NCBI GenBank assembly: GCA_964017185.1
Contig: OZ024871.1
Location: 57,215,226 to 57,279,225, forward strand
Source of the DNA: Rugalucina vietnamica
Lineage: Eukaryota; Mollusca; Bivalvia; Lucinida; Lucinidae
DNA length: 64,000 nt
Direction: 5' to 3'
The position numbers and the translations under genes were made by a program. This document shows, piece after piece, positions 36,715 through 48,351 of this stretch; the first letter of the stretch is position 1, and each line of letters begins with the position of its first letter. Below the pieces are notes generated by a model. It did no database searches, had not been told where the DNA came from, and was given only the letters and a program-made list of their open reading frames with translations.

Positions 36715-37011
36715 CTCGCTCGCCATCGTCTTCATATACGTGTCAAACTGGAACTTTTCACATGGTCGGTCTCTAACAACACATGTTTTCACAAAAGATA
36801 CATTGACAACAGTCCCGTTTGAAGATCTGTCCGTGTTGGTGCTATTCAGCGCGCAACTCCATTGTGGCACGGCCGCTGCCAACACCATGTTGTACATAGA
36901 CCAAGCCACTGTCAGCTTCATAGTGTGTAGGGTTCCTGCTAGGAGGATCTGGTATCTACCACAACCTCCCAATTTCTCCAACACTCTTTCTGGCTTTATG
37001 GTGGTTGACAT
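36715..37011 (-). CDS. SLC22-like exon 1, distal duplicate
   Basis: Same 99 codons as the proximal exon 1 (27463-27759), with identical protein sequence and donor site (GT at 36714-36713). It lies inside the second ~6 kb block between zinc-finger transposon copies 2 and 3. Both copies keep their upstream sequence, so each may have its own promoter. A transcript started here could skip the proximal copy, which has no acceptor, and splice directly to exon 2 about 17 kb away. Which copy is used cannot be read from the sequence. Confidence 0.85.
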
Positions 37012-37347
37012 CTTGCGCTGTATTACTGGATGCCAAATGCGCAAACTGCAATATTATTGCATCTTGAATATGGCCAAAATAATGATGAAAAATAAAGAGG
37101 ATGATTAAATTTACTGAGGCCCAGGCGAGGCAGTTCTAAAAGTACCCATAACCTAATCAACCAGAATGCGTCTACAGAGGTCTTCGGGCCTGGAAGGACG
37201 TCGACTACGTAAGAAACGTAAGAATGTTTTGGAGCAAAAATAAGAAAAAAGTCGGTATAATAGGTATATACCCTTGCATACCCCAGTTTTGCTGGATAAA
37301 AGTGGGGTTCAAGGGCTATATATTGCACGATGAGCTGAGGACGAGGG

Positions 37348-37353
<6 letters not shown>

Positions 37354-37439
<86 letters not shown>
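37354..37439. repeat. (TA)n microsatellite, ~43 units
   Basis: Counterpart of 28102-28217 in the second block, shorter by about 30 bp. Confidence 0.95.
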
Positions 37440-37444
<5 letters not shown>

Positions 37445-38007
37445 TTATTTTTTTTTTTTATTTTTTTTTTTTGTTGTTGAATGTGCCTTTTAAGTGGGTT
37501 TTCATATACTAGCACTCAGTTATGTCGGATAACTGAGTGGCCACCAGTTGGAAAATAGCTGCTTACTCGGCTTTCGATATGCTCTTTTCGTATCAGTTGG
37601 GTTTTTCCCCCACATCGGTTTTTAGGATCATAAGGACTGGTTCTGATTACACCAGTTTCTGACCATTGCTTACTTTTATGTCATTTCCTTTGTGGTGAAT
37701 ATTGAAGCAATGAAGTTCCATACCTGATTGACTGGCAGACTATCTCCGAATAAACTTTACTTAAAGCTGTGAGGCAAGGCAATCCCTTTTGTCACTATTT
37801 AAAACTTCAAATAGGTGAGATAGTAAGATTACAATTCGTTGTTCCTAAGAGAGAAACACATTTAACCTTTGTCGAGGTCCATAATTTAAGCACTTGTGTA
37901 TAACTGGTGCGTGTGTATGCATTATTCAGCATTGACGTAAACTGTGCCATTTTCTTTCATTCGACAAAAGTATACTACTCAACTTTGGTGAACATCCCCA
38001 TCAGTAA

Positions 38008-38153
38008 GTTTCATATATTGCGGTGTACTTACACTATATGTTTACAGAGCAATAACCCAACAAATACCAAGAAAGTTTGTCAAACTTTCTTGGTATTTGT
38101 TGGGTTGTTGCTCTGTAAACATATAGTGTAAGTACACCGCAATATATGAAACT
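38008..38153. repeat. 146 bp palindrome, duplicated copy
   Basis: Duplicate of 28787-28932 with the same arms and the same single mismatch, about 1 kb upstream of distal exon 1. Confidence 0.9.
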
Positions 38154-38278
38154 TCAGCAATATATGAAACTTACTGATGGGTATAATTGTTTTAGCATTT
38201 CCTCGAAGTCTCGTAACTCAAGGAAGCGGTTTGCCAAAAAAGAACTATCCCCAAATTCAGCCGAATGGTGAATATTTT

Positions 38279-38941
38279 CACACCGTACATACGGCTCGTC
38301 AAATTCCAACTGGTACGTGAAATTCCAGATGTTTATGTCAGCGCGTGCGTTTTGGCGGGTAAGTTATTTTTGTTGTTTTTTCTTGTTTTATTATACTTTA
38401 GCTAACGGTTTCAGAAGAAAATAATAATCGGCAGTCTTGTGTGGACATCCACGCATCTGTACATACAGGTGTCATGGTCATCTTACCCGTGGATTGGCGA
38501 AAACATTGCACGAAAGTCTTAAAATGGCACTTTTTCAGAAAACATCCATACTTTTTGCCAAATATCTCCATAACTAGAAATAATTGAAAGTCGCATGCTC
38601 GAATATATATAGCTTAGTATCTATTTAAAAGCCTGATTTAAGCTTCCATTCAAATTAATTACTACTATTGATAGCGCAGCTCATTCTTTTGAACCATGTG
38701 TGATTTTACATGATACGAACCACGACAGTCGTTTTATACTTGAAAGACCAGACGGACAATAGCTGTTGATACGTGAAATAACCGACGTAGACACGACTTT
38801 GGATACGTGTCGCATCAGACGTGTTGAGTGCGATTTTTTTAAATACCTGGCAGTGTTTGGCCTTCTTAAGCGGTCAACTTGGAAGTATACTTTTTAAATC
38901 CAAGTTTTGCGTCCCTTATAAGAATATTTCATTCATCTTCT

Positions 38942-38992
<51 letters not shown>

Positions 38993-41248
38993 TGCTCATA
39001 CCTAAGAACACGTTCAAAAAATAAATTCTTGAATTGGAAATGTTACGGCTGTCATACAGTTTATAGATTGGCAAAGATAAAATGGCCACCTTTAAGATAC
39101 ACGACGTTGATTCACTATATCAACATTTGCACAAAATGTTGAAACCGTAGAATCAACATTAGGACACACATTGTTGAAATAATCTTAAAATAATGTTGAT
39201 TCGGTCAACCTTTAAACATTGTTGAATCAATACGATTTACTGAATCAACATTGATTCTACAACATTGTTTCAACGTTGATTGAATCAACCACACATTCTG
39301 GGCACTTGAGTTCTCTCCCGCAAGCCATCTTATGTTTAGATAGTGAAGGCTGTCTGGAGAACTTCATCTCGCAGTTGTCGCAGCTGTAAGGTTTGAGTCC
39401 TGTGTGCACATTTATGTGATCTGTTAACAGCTTTGGCGTCAGGAACGATTTTCCACACGTTTGGTACGGACATACATGCGGTTTGCCCTCGTGTAGTAAT
39501 AGGTGCTTTTTAAACGATTGCTTTCCGTTTAGCGTTTTGCCACAATATGTGCACAAGAACGGCAATGAATGCTTTATTGCTTTGTGCTGTTTTAACTCAT
39601 CCTCATTGTTGAAAGCTTGTGTACAGCTGAGACACACAAACTCCTTTGTGTGCTTCTTAAAATGTTTAACTAGGCTGTCTCTTGATTGGTAGCTGTTTCC
39701 ACAAGCACTGCATTCGAACCTGTGTTCTTCTGCAGAAGCTCCTGCTACAGTCGAAGGTCTAGCAGTCGATGGTCCTGCAGTCGATGGTCCTGCTGCAGCT
39801 AAATGAAATGATCCTTCGAGGGGCTCCTCAATCACACGATCCGCCATTTCTGCTCAAATCTAGAAAAAGAAGTGATAAATTACTGGTGGATTAAGCCCAT
39901 GTCTCTCCTCACTTTTCAATGTGTTTTTAAACATGTATTTGAAGATGGTCGGGTTGCGATGTGGGCAATCGCCCATTGGGGGCTAAAGAAATAGATGGGC
40001 TGCTTGTACACCCAGGCAAAGCTTATACACTACTGACCGACCATCTGATTACTGGTTAACCCCTCTGGTCTGAGCTTGCCCAAAACGTGGTTCAAGTCAT
40101 ACCATCCATACGTATAAGCCTTTTTGGCTTAGTTGAATGGTTATATTTCAAGCACTTTTAGGATGTCATGACATCCTCATTTTGCGTAAAAGTCCCATAA
40201 AATGGAGGCAACGTCCCGACATGACCTTATCTGTTGACTGGGACGTAAAGCATCAATTCAAACAAACAAAAACACATGTATTTGTTCAGTTGGTATAAAA
40301 ATTAAATTCCATCAAAGAAGCACATCGGCAAACAAATAAAGCACAGGTTATGCCATGGTGTTTCTAGGGCGAAGACTCAACCGAGCGAATGCGTGAAGAC
40401 ACCTGATGCCTAACAACGCCCCTGGACATTGGCGCATAAGGAAACCACCAATCAGTTTGAACCCTGGTATGCCCAGGCACAGACCGCAAAGTTCAGTTCC
40501 GGCCCATGCCATACAGAATTTATAATCAAAATTAGGGGTATGCATATAATTAAAGCTAGAAACAATGCGCTATTCGTAAATAATTCCCCGTCTCATGGCG
40601 CTTATACATGTACGTGTACTGAGTCGCGTAGTGTTCTATTTGAATATTTAAAATTGCTTTGCAGTAGCCATACATGTATCAGTTAAGTTATGTGGGATAT
40701 TATCAAATGTTCACACTATCTGCTTTCATTTTTTTCCAAATTTCCATGTAGTCAAAAGTACAATCAGCCTGTCCATCTTGAGTAAAAAAACGGCATATAA
40801 AATCGTTTAAAGACAGTCGTTTCACTTTATTTCCTTTCCAAGTAATGTTTTCTTTATGCAATTTATGGTTAGTAGCGATGCAAATTAAACCATATACTGA
40901 CAAAGAAGTGTTTTAGTAGACCCGTATCATAAACCGTCTGGAATTTTCCGTATCGGCCGTCTGTAATTTCGCTTATCCTATGACATTCGCCCGTCTGTAC
41001 TTTGGCGTATTGTTTTTGTCGCCTAGCGACAGAATAAAACAATAAATACACTGCAAAAGTTGATTATCAATTATCCTTCAGATGGAGACTGAAAAAAATA
41101 TAAGCCTCAATAAGATTATACCATGAAAAGTTTAGGTATTCTGTGTAAAATACAGCAAAATATCTTACCCGCCAAAACGCACGCGACGACATAAACATCT
41201 GGAATTTGGCGTACCAGTTGAAATTTGACGAGCCGTATGTACGGTGTG
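38279..41248. mobile_element. Zinc-finger-carrying TIR transposon, copy 3 (pre-MITE form)
   Basis: The same TIRs as copy 1 start CACACCGTACATACGG. The target duplication is ATTTT on both sides (38274-38278, 41249-41253), so this was an independent insertion from copy 1. It lacks the 329 bp MITE and has a different junction at the end of the zinc-finger ORF. The flank on the right is unrelated to copies 1 and 2. Confidence 0.88.
39257..39847 (-). CDS. C2H2 zinc-finger protein, transposon cargo, copy 3
   Basis: 196 codons. Residues 1 to about 185 equal copies 1 and 2, with five fingers and the LKCPEC start of a sixth. The tail then differs (VVDSINVETML) because 24 bp present in the others are replaced by CACA at about 39288. 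Because this copy sits in an independently inserted element, the unchanged frame shows the ORF moved with the transposon. Confidence 0.72.
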   Translation of the reverse strand: MADRVIEEPLEGSFHLAAAGPSTAGPSTARPSTVAGASAEEHRFECSACGNSYQSRDSLVKHFKKHTKEFVCLSCTQAFNNEDELKQHKAIKHSLPFLCTYCGKTLNGKQSFKKHLLLHEGKPHVCPYQTCGKSFLTPKLLTDHINVHTGLKPYSCDNCEMKFSRQPSLSKHKMACGRELKCPECVVDSINVETML

Positions 41249-41825
41249 ATTTTGGAAAGTTATAATCTAAAGAGGTCAAAGAAACGTATGAAGCGCCGTA
41301 AAATACGGTAACTTATATAGAAAATCAAGCAGACTTGTTTCAATTGCGTAGCATCATATCGGTTTATAATTATATAAAGTAACTTTGAAAAAATGCCCAA
41401 ATTTCGAAAAACAACCTGAGCCGATGCACCAAAGTTTCTTAGGGGAGTTAATTTCTTATGCTTTCCTTTAAATTTACATGGTGTGAGGCTTATAATATGC
41501 CTTCGAGGATGTCGAAATCCTGCATACACAACAAATGAATGAGGAATATCGATTGTTTCTCTGTGGTTTTAATAATGTATGTTTTTTATTATCCAAACAA
41601 ATACATGTAACAAACTCAATTTAGTCACAATGTAGTTCCAATTGATGTAGAAAAGTTATAAAACACAATGAACTGGTTTTCCAGTAAGAGTCAAGAAGGA
41701 AATCCTTTCTAACACTAAAGTTATGAGTCACTTATTAACACACAAACGGAATAGTCCAGTTTGACACAGAAAATTAGTTGGCAATCCAAACTAAAAGAGC
41801 AGACGACAGTTTCCAGTCTGAGTTC
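41249..41825. other. Flank of zinc-finger element 3, no gene recognised
   Basis: AT-rich sequence. A minus-strand frame at 41260-41529 has no recognisable family. Nothing else found. Confidence 0.4.
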
Positions 41826-42232
41826 TTAATTTTATGAATGCTAAGCTCTAATTTTTCTTGCAGTTTCAAACTTAGCTTTTATATACAAGTTTACTGATCA
41901 AGCAATCATACAGATAAAATACTGGTTTTGACACTTCCTGTCTTTAAACAACATGACTATCAAAGATAACAATCACAGCCAAAGATGCAGACAATGAAAC
42001 TGTCGCTATCAAATGGTCTTCGCCTTTGATGGCAGATTTCCTGTCAAATCACTGTTTGACTGCGCATCTTCTTTATGAAATATTATTGCAATCAAACAGC
42101 CTTTAGCTGTAAATTGTTAATGACAATTATCATACTGTAAGACAGCAAGAAGATTTATTTAATATCTTGCAATTTTACTTTTATATTTTCTAATTTTGTA
42201 GAGTTTTATGCAAAAATATATGCAGCATAAAA
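41826..42232. repeat. 407 bp tandem duplicate, uninterrupted copy
   Basis: Begins TTAATTTTATGAATGCTAAG and ends GCAGCATAAAA. The second copy at 42327-43188 is split by the hammerhead-containing insertion. This copy keeps the empty site near 41918-41921. A ~94 bp spacer between copies contains doubled TTCCTATTGTTCCTACC. Confidence 0.9.
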
Positions 42233-42422
42233 GCTCTCCCCTTCTTTAAAAACTTTGCTCCGAAAAGTTTAGTCTTTATTTAACAGCTATTACCTATTGT
42301 TCCTACCAGTTCCTATTGTTCCTACCTTAATTTTATGAATGCTAAGCTCTAATTTTTTTACAGTTTCAAACTTAGCTTTTATATATACAAGTTTACTGAT
42401 CAAGCAATCATACAGATAAAAT

Positions 42423-42874
42423 AAAATTAAAACTGAGATCCTTTAAGAGCAGTGAAAACATTAATGAGAAAGGGAATGGGCCATACCGCGGTTTCGACTA
42501 TTAAAGTCTCGTCAGTGACCCTTAAGATTTGGCAACATGGAGCCAAAGAGAATTACTATAATTTTTCAACTTTCAACAGGGTAGTCGATACAAAGACTAG
42601 TATTATCTAAATGAGACCAAATAAGTTAAATATTGGTTAGAAAATGATTCTTAACCGATTATAAATTTCTGATCTCTCAGAATATCCTCGCTGATCTCAA
42701 AGGACCAAAAAGAAATATAACCTGCACTATGGATGATGTACGGGGAGACTTTTTAGGGCCGCCACACGGCACAACACCAGCTGCAGGAATAGCAAATAAA
42801 ATTAAAACTGAGATCCTTTAAGAGCAGTGAAAACATTAATGAGAAAGGGAATGGGCCATACCGCGGTTTCGACT
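42423..42874 (-). mobile_element. Retrozyme-like insertion, 1.2 units of a 375 bp repeat
   Basis: The insertion is defined by comparison with the empty site at 41918-41921. A short AAT duplication is consistent. Its first ~76 bp (from AAAATTAAAACTGAGATCC to TTTCGACT) are repeated directly at its end (from about 42798), giving a 375 bp period. A hammerhead ribozyme lies in the first unit, and only the ribozyme's 3' half is in the second. Tandem or partial-tandem small units with type I hammerheads describe animal retrozymes and Penelope-like element ends. No protein is encoded. Confidence 0.8.
42478..42521 (-). ncRNA. Type I hammerhead ribozyme
   Basis: On the minus strand, in order: stem I 5' strand GGGUCA (42521-42516), core CUGACGA (42515-42509), stem II GACU/AGUC with loop UUAAU, core GAA, minimal stem III ACC-GC-GGU, cleavage nucleotide A (42484), and stem I 3' strand UGGCCC (42483-42478). 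All conserved core positions are present. Stem I pairs 6 of 6 with one G-U wobble. Such a tiny stem III is known in type I hammerheads of schistosome and other animal repeats, which often cleave as dimers. Cleavage is predicted between 42484 and 42483. Confidence 0.85.
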
Positions 42875-43188
42875 AATACTGGTTTTGACACTTCTGTCTT
42901 TAAACAACATGACTATCAAAGATAACAGTCACAGCCAAAGATGCAGACAATGAAACTGTCGCTATCAAATGGTCTTCGCCTTTGATGGCAGATTTCCTGT
43001 CAAAACTGTTTGACTGCGCATCTTCTTTATGAGATATTATTGAATTCAAATAGCCTTTAGCTGTAAATTGTTAATGACAATTATCATACTGTAAGACAGC
43101 AAGAAGATTTATTTAATATCTTGCAATTTTACTTTTATATTTTCTAATTTTGTAGAGTTTTATGCAAAATATATGCAGCATAAAACTT

Positions 43189-43768
43189 ATCCGTCTATCA
43201 TATTCACATCTCTTTATCCACTTGTACAGCAGCACTGAGAGAAAAACGTACTCGGATTTCATGCCTGATTTCGGCCTCAGGTTTTGATAAAATTGAATTC
43301 GTTTTGGGGTTTAAAAAAAAAGACATGTGTCTGTTTTAAGAATACTTTTCTCATCTTAATTCCAAAATCTGTCTTCAGTGAGTGAAAACGGGCCTTAAAA
43401 ATCAACAAATGACGACAAGTTATTTGGTATGCATATAGAATAATCTCCGAACTATATATACATAGTCTAGCTTGAATTTCTGTCTCTCAGTTCATTTCAC
43501 TGCAAAACTTTTCAATATACATAAGAATTTCATTCTTTAGCTATAATTTACACTTTCCGTCGATTCTGTGAAAGCAGACAGAGCCGTGCCACATGCATTT
43601 TACCGAGTAAGGGACCGACAGAAAAGTCATTTTTGTAGATCGTGAAACCGAACTTGAAAAATTGATCGCTCGAGTTCGGCAGTACATGGAGTCGATCACA
43701 CCAGATTTTATTCGTCAGTCATTTTTGGCGACTCCTGTTACACGTCCTACTGAATTGACATGGTCTTA
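43189..43768. other. Intergenic sequence with a short open frame
   Basis: A plus-strand stretch at about 43625-43765 is open and reads VDRETELEKLIARVRQYMES and ITPDFIRQSF before entering a MITE. It could be a transposase scrap, but I cannot place it. Confidence 0.3.
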
Positions 43769-44371
43769 CTACTCAAAATTTGATAAGCATCAAAGCATTA
43801 TTTTCCATACAGCACAGTATAAAACACCCCGGGTTTGGCCCTAATTTAATGACACTCCCCAAGAGCAAGAATGGCAGTCTCATCTGTATTTGGTTGGACA
43901 ATGTTTCGAAGCAAGTTGAAACAAGAAATGCCCTACCGAAGTCCATTGGAACAGTTCTTCTAAAATTTGAATTTCGACAAAACAGTGGTTCTTTTGAAAA
44001 TTGGCCCACGCATGATCATTACAAGCTAGGTTTTATCCTGCACTGCACACATCTGTTAAAATGCACTTCATGCTGACTTTCAAAGAGAAATCAATTTTAG
44101 GTCGAATTTTCGTGCTCCTGTGGATCTTTAGAAAATTGCCATTATTTCAGGACTTTTAGAAAACTGCACAGATGGCTCGATGGGCTATGGCAGGACATTT
44201 CCTGTTTCAAATTTCTTGTAGCCAGAAACTTCAAGGCATTATCTAAGAAAAATCAAATGAGACCGACATTTTGGTCCTTGGGCATTGTGATTATTTTTGG
44301 GTCAAACTCGAGATGTTTTCAATTGTGTTGTATTTAAAATAAATACTTGATGCTTATCAAATTTTGAGTGG
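43769..44371. mobile_element. 603 bp TA-target MITE
   Basis: Inverted ends C(T/C)ACTCAAAATTTGATAAGC with complement, flanked by TA (43767-43768, 44372-44373). Non-coding. Mariner-type by target. Confidence 0.7.
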
Positions 44372-44488
44372 TATATTCACCTCTAACTTCTTAAAATGCG
44401 TGTAGTACGGCTCATTTTGCTTCGACAGAAACGAATCAAAATGCAAGTTATAGCCAAAGAATGAAAATCTTGTGTGATAAAATATTTT

Positions 44489-47400
44489 CACACTGGTAAA
44501 TGTAAAAGTACTGGAGCTAGTTGCAACGCACTGGTGCAGATTAAATTACGAACTGGAGTAAGATTAAAATGGCGGAAAAGGTAAACAAAACTTGTACCTC
44601 TCTTCATTATCATTCGCTCATAAATTTATGTGTGTGTTATTTGCCATGTCACCTGGCGCAGAGAAGGGCGGAAGCGTTGTAGTTTATGATTTTATCACGC
44701 AATATGTGATTTATTTCATGGGTTAGAAGCCAAATCCGATACAGTTTTACCAACATGACTGGTGGCATGTGTTTTCATGCAAAAAATGAGGGGAAAATGC
44801 ATGTCTGAGCATAGTTTTTGTTATATATTATACATTTATGAATAAACATTCAAGAAACACGATTTCCGATCGCCAATTTTTTTCTTAGTACCGAAGCAAA
44901 CGTTTTATTGAGGATTTTCTATTACAACGCACCGGGAGCATCTTTTGAAGCATTGGTACAACGCACTGGTGGTTACACAAACTTGCTGATTTCACACAGA
45001 CAAAACATATAACTAGCCCAGAAAAAAAAACAACATTATTTTAAAACGGTCAATTATAAAATTCTATGTAAACTACAACATAAACTTGTCTGTACGAGTC
45101 AACATATCCTTTTTATAGGTCATATTGTAAACTGAATGCGTAACAAATGTATTGACTAAACAGTATAAAGGATCATTGACTATGTCCTGTAATATATGCC
45201 TTGTTTTCAAAAGCCCAAAACTCCGTTTTAAAGCAATTTCTGCTACAACTTTGCAATGAGAAGGGTAGTATGATGTCTTAAGAACGGATAAATGTTATAA
45301 TGTGTGAAGCATTCCCCCTCATACAATAGATATGGCAGGCGAAGCAGAGGTAGGGGTCAAAATTTGAAAATATAAATTGGAATAAAATCATTTTGTTGCA
45401 TGTCTGTATTCAGTTCCAACATTGTTGTGATTTTTAAACATGTAGCTCAGTATCAAGGGTCTTAGACACCCTAAAATTCATCTCGAAAGTTTGATGCTTT
45501 ATAAGAGACATTATTTTCATAAATTATTTTGGGAGTTACCTATATATATCACTGCTAACAATGACAAGTATTGAGCAAAGTCATGAGAAAATCTTTCATT
45601 AGTTGCCGAAACAGGTAGACCATAAAACCAAGTTATGTAGCCAAAGAACATGGCAAAATATTTCACAAATCGGGTTTTAAAAACACAGAGGAAGCAAAAT
45701 ATGTACATGCCATTGGCGACTACCACCAGCTGATCTGTACTTTAAGTTTGTTACATGTATATGCAAAACACGTCTTCTCATGGATGCCTCAATTACTGTA
45801 TGAGTTTGGCAAACATAAAATGACACAGAATTTATTTGCAAGTCTGGAATGAATGAATGCACGCATGCCACCATCAAATTGGATACATATGAAATCTAAA
45901 TGCCTTCTGTTGTTAAAATGTTCCTACACTGATCAAATATTTTTCATTGTTAAAACTATGGCATATACACCCCTATACATGTACCTGTTTAGCTATAACA
46001 CGCCCTCTATCTCTTACATTATGCACAGCAATGAAATGTATAGAGTAAGAAGAACGTCAGTGAAATATTGTTGGTCTAAATGAGTCAAGACATACTATTG
46101 AGAGTAAACCAAGATGATACCACTTAAGTATTTGACTAGATTAATAGTCCCTGTAAATCATGGATTAAGAAATTTAATAAAGCAAATGCCTAAAGTAGTC
46201 AAAATCTTCATGTCATGATGCTGACACAAAAATGCTTAGAGATCATCCATGGCACAATTTTAATACTGACAACTTTCCCATGTATAGTCAAAGTGCATTG
46301 GGGGACAAATGCCCCGATTTTTTTCCTTTAATCAAGACTGATCGCTCCATATGTCGAATCCAGCCATGTGCTTTAAAAGATTAGGGGGCGTGTATGTGTT
46401 AACTTGTATTTGTATAGACTGGTGCAAAAGTTTGTTCCATGAAATGTTATTTCTCTATTTTTGGATGAATCGAAAATGAAAAATGGTTAAAAATCAATTA
46501 CTTTCCCTATCAGATGACAAAACTAGTACATGTACGTCTCGCTTAATTGCACCTTATAGGAAAGAACCATTCTCACCTTATAAAGTGTTCATAACTATTT
46601 TATATATATATGAACAGTTTTTGGGTTACATTTTTGACTGGGCAACATTGTTCCCCCCAACCCCGAGTACCAACACGCCATTCAAATATAATATGTTTTT
46701 TATGATCAAAAGGATTTTTGGTACTCTTTGGGGCAATGTTCAAAACTAGTTTTCTGTTTTCTTATATGTTCAATATAAAAAGTAGTTGTTTTACCCAGAA
46801 TGAAGCCATACATGTATCAAAATGGGGACTAAAATCCATTATGCTAAAATATGGTCTGACAGCAAACTAACGTATGATGGTTGAAGCATTTTATCAACTT
46901 TTATTTATTTTTTTTTTCAAAATACAGGGCAGCTATACATTGTAACTCCCCTTACCACTGTCAAAGATCTTTCATAAAGCTTTAAAACTGTTACAGCCAT
47001 ATTATTCTATTACAGTTCGGTACTTCGTACCACAACGAAACACCCATTGAGCTACACATTACATCTGTGCGATCAGTTTCAGTACTTTAAATTGGATTAT
47101 AGCACTTCTCACAAAGAATATGTATAAATATAAGTAAAGCCGGAAAGAAAAGCAATCAGAGCATCTGCAGAACAACCAAAAAACACAAACAAGCCCCAAA
47201 AATATGAATGATTGTAGGCATTAATAAAACAAGGCACAGTCTTCGCCATATCCAGTTAAATAAAGTCCTTAAAAGTAAAATGGACCTATTTGAAAACTAA
47301 GACATAATGCATTTGTACCTTTCTTTTTTCTGACTGATCTGGGTGCTCAGGTTGATGGACAAGGACTGTTAGTAGGATGATGAGGATAAATGTGTTCTAG

Positions 47401-48271
47401 TTCTGAAAATATGGAACGTAAAGCAAGAAAATGCCTCAAAATTATGTCCGAGAACCTCAGAGCCCACATTATATATCTAAACAGGTGATACAGGGGTAGA
47501 CATTTTTTCTTATTTTTGCTTGGCACATAAATTGTGTGTACTCTAACAATCACCTGTGACGTGTTTTGTTTAAGCAAGAAGAGGACAAAAATCAAATTTT
47601 CATCTTAAAATTGTCATTTAACAGGCTTGTAAGTCTTTGCATATTATATAGCATAATAAAAACACAGTTGTGGTCAATGTCATCAATGTATAAAAATGCA
47701 GTGTTCCTTTCATAAATGAACACTGTAAAATAATGTCTCTGTTTTTCTGGACGAGTTAGACGCAACCCTAAAGCAAGTTTGTGTAACCACCAGTGCGCTG
47801 TACCAATGCTTCAAAAGATGCTCCCGGTGCGTTGTAATAGAAAATCCTCAATAAAACGTTTGCTTCGGTACCAAGAAAAAAATTGGCGATCGGGAATCGT
47901 GTTTCTTGAATGTTTATTCATAAATATATGATACTATAACAAAAACTATGCTCAGACATGCATTTTTCCCTCAATTTTTGCACGAAAACACATGCCACCA
48001 GTCATGTTGTTAAAACTGTACCGGATTTGGCTGTTAACCCATGAAATAAATCACATATTGCGTGATAAAATCATAAACTACAACGCTTCCGCCCTTCTCT
48101 GCGCCAGGTGACATAGCAAATAACACTCACACAAACTTATAAGGGAATGCTAATGAAGAGAGGTACACGTTTTGTTTACCTTTTCCGCCATTTTAATCTT
48201 ACTCCAGTTCGTAATTTAATCTGCACCAGTGCGTTGCAACTAGCTCCAGTACTTTTACATTTACCAGTGTG
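44489..48271. mobile_element. 3.8 kb element with ~500 bp TIRs and ATTTT target duplication
   Basis: Arms 44489-44986 and 47772-48271 are inverted copies starting CACACTGGTAAATGTAAAAG. ATTTT flanks both sides (44484-44488, 48272-48276). The arm carries GCACTGG words several times and, in the middle, CTGGCGCAGAGAAGGGCGGA. The interior holds the repeat core also found at 2885-6310. No transposase was found. Target length and CACAC ends agree with the zinc-finger elements. Confidence 0.85.
45170..46970. repeat. Dispersed repeat core without the AGCTCACC insertion
   Basis: Paralogue of 2885-4358 plus 6062-6310, carried between the long TIRs. The minus-strand 69-codon frame at 45517-45726 (FCFLCVFKTRFVKYFAMFFG) is the intact form of the decayed one near 3.3 kb. 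A donor-like GTAACT follows. Function not recognised. Confidence 0.6.
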
Positions 48272-48351
48272 ATTTTGCAATAAAACGAAATCCGGGGAAA
48301 GAATTTATGAAAATAATGTGTTGCGTTTTCAGTTTTATTCAGTATAATATA

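Larger units (their letters stand above)
32377..38278. repeat. Tandemly duplicated block, second copy (contains distal exon 1)
   Basis: Near-identical to 23124-29057. Differences noted are single bases (for example TACTTGAAC against TACTTCAAC near 32660, and GTGTGTCGTGG against GTGTGTAGTGG near 36620) plus a shorter TA array. The low divergence means a very recent duplication or an assembly duplication. Confidence 0.95.
42327..43188. repeat. Second copy of the 407 bp duplicate, interrupted
   Basis: Collinear with 41826-42232 apart from a ~452 bp insertion at 42423-42874 and small changes. Confidence 0.9.
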
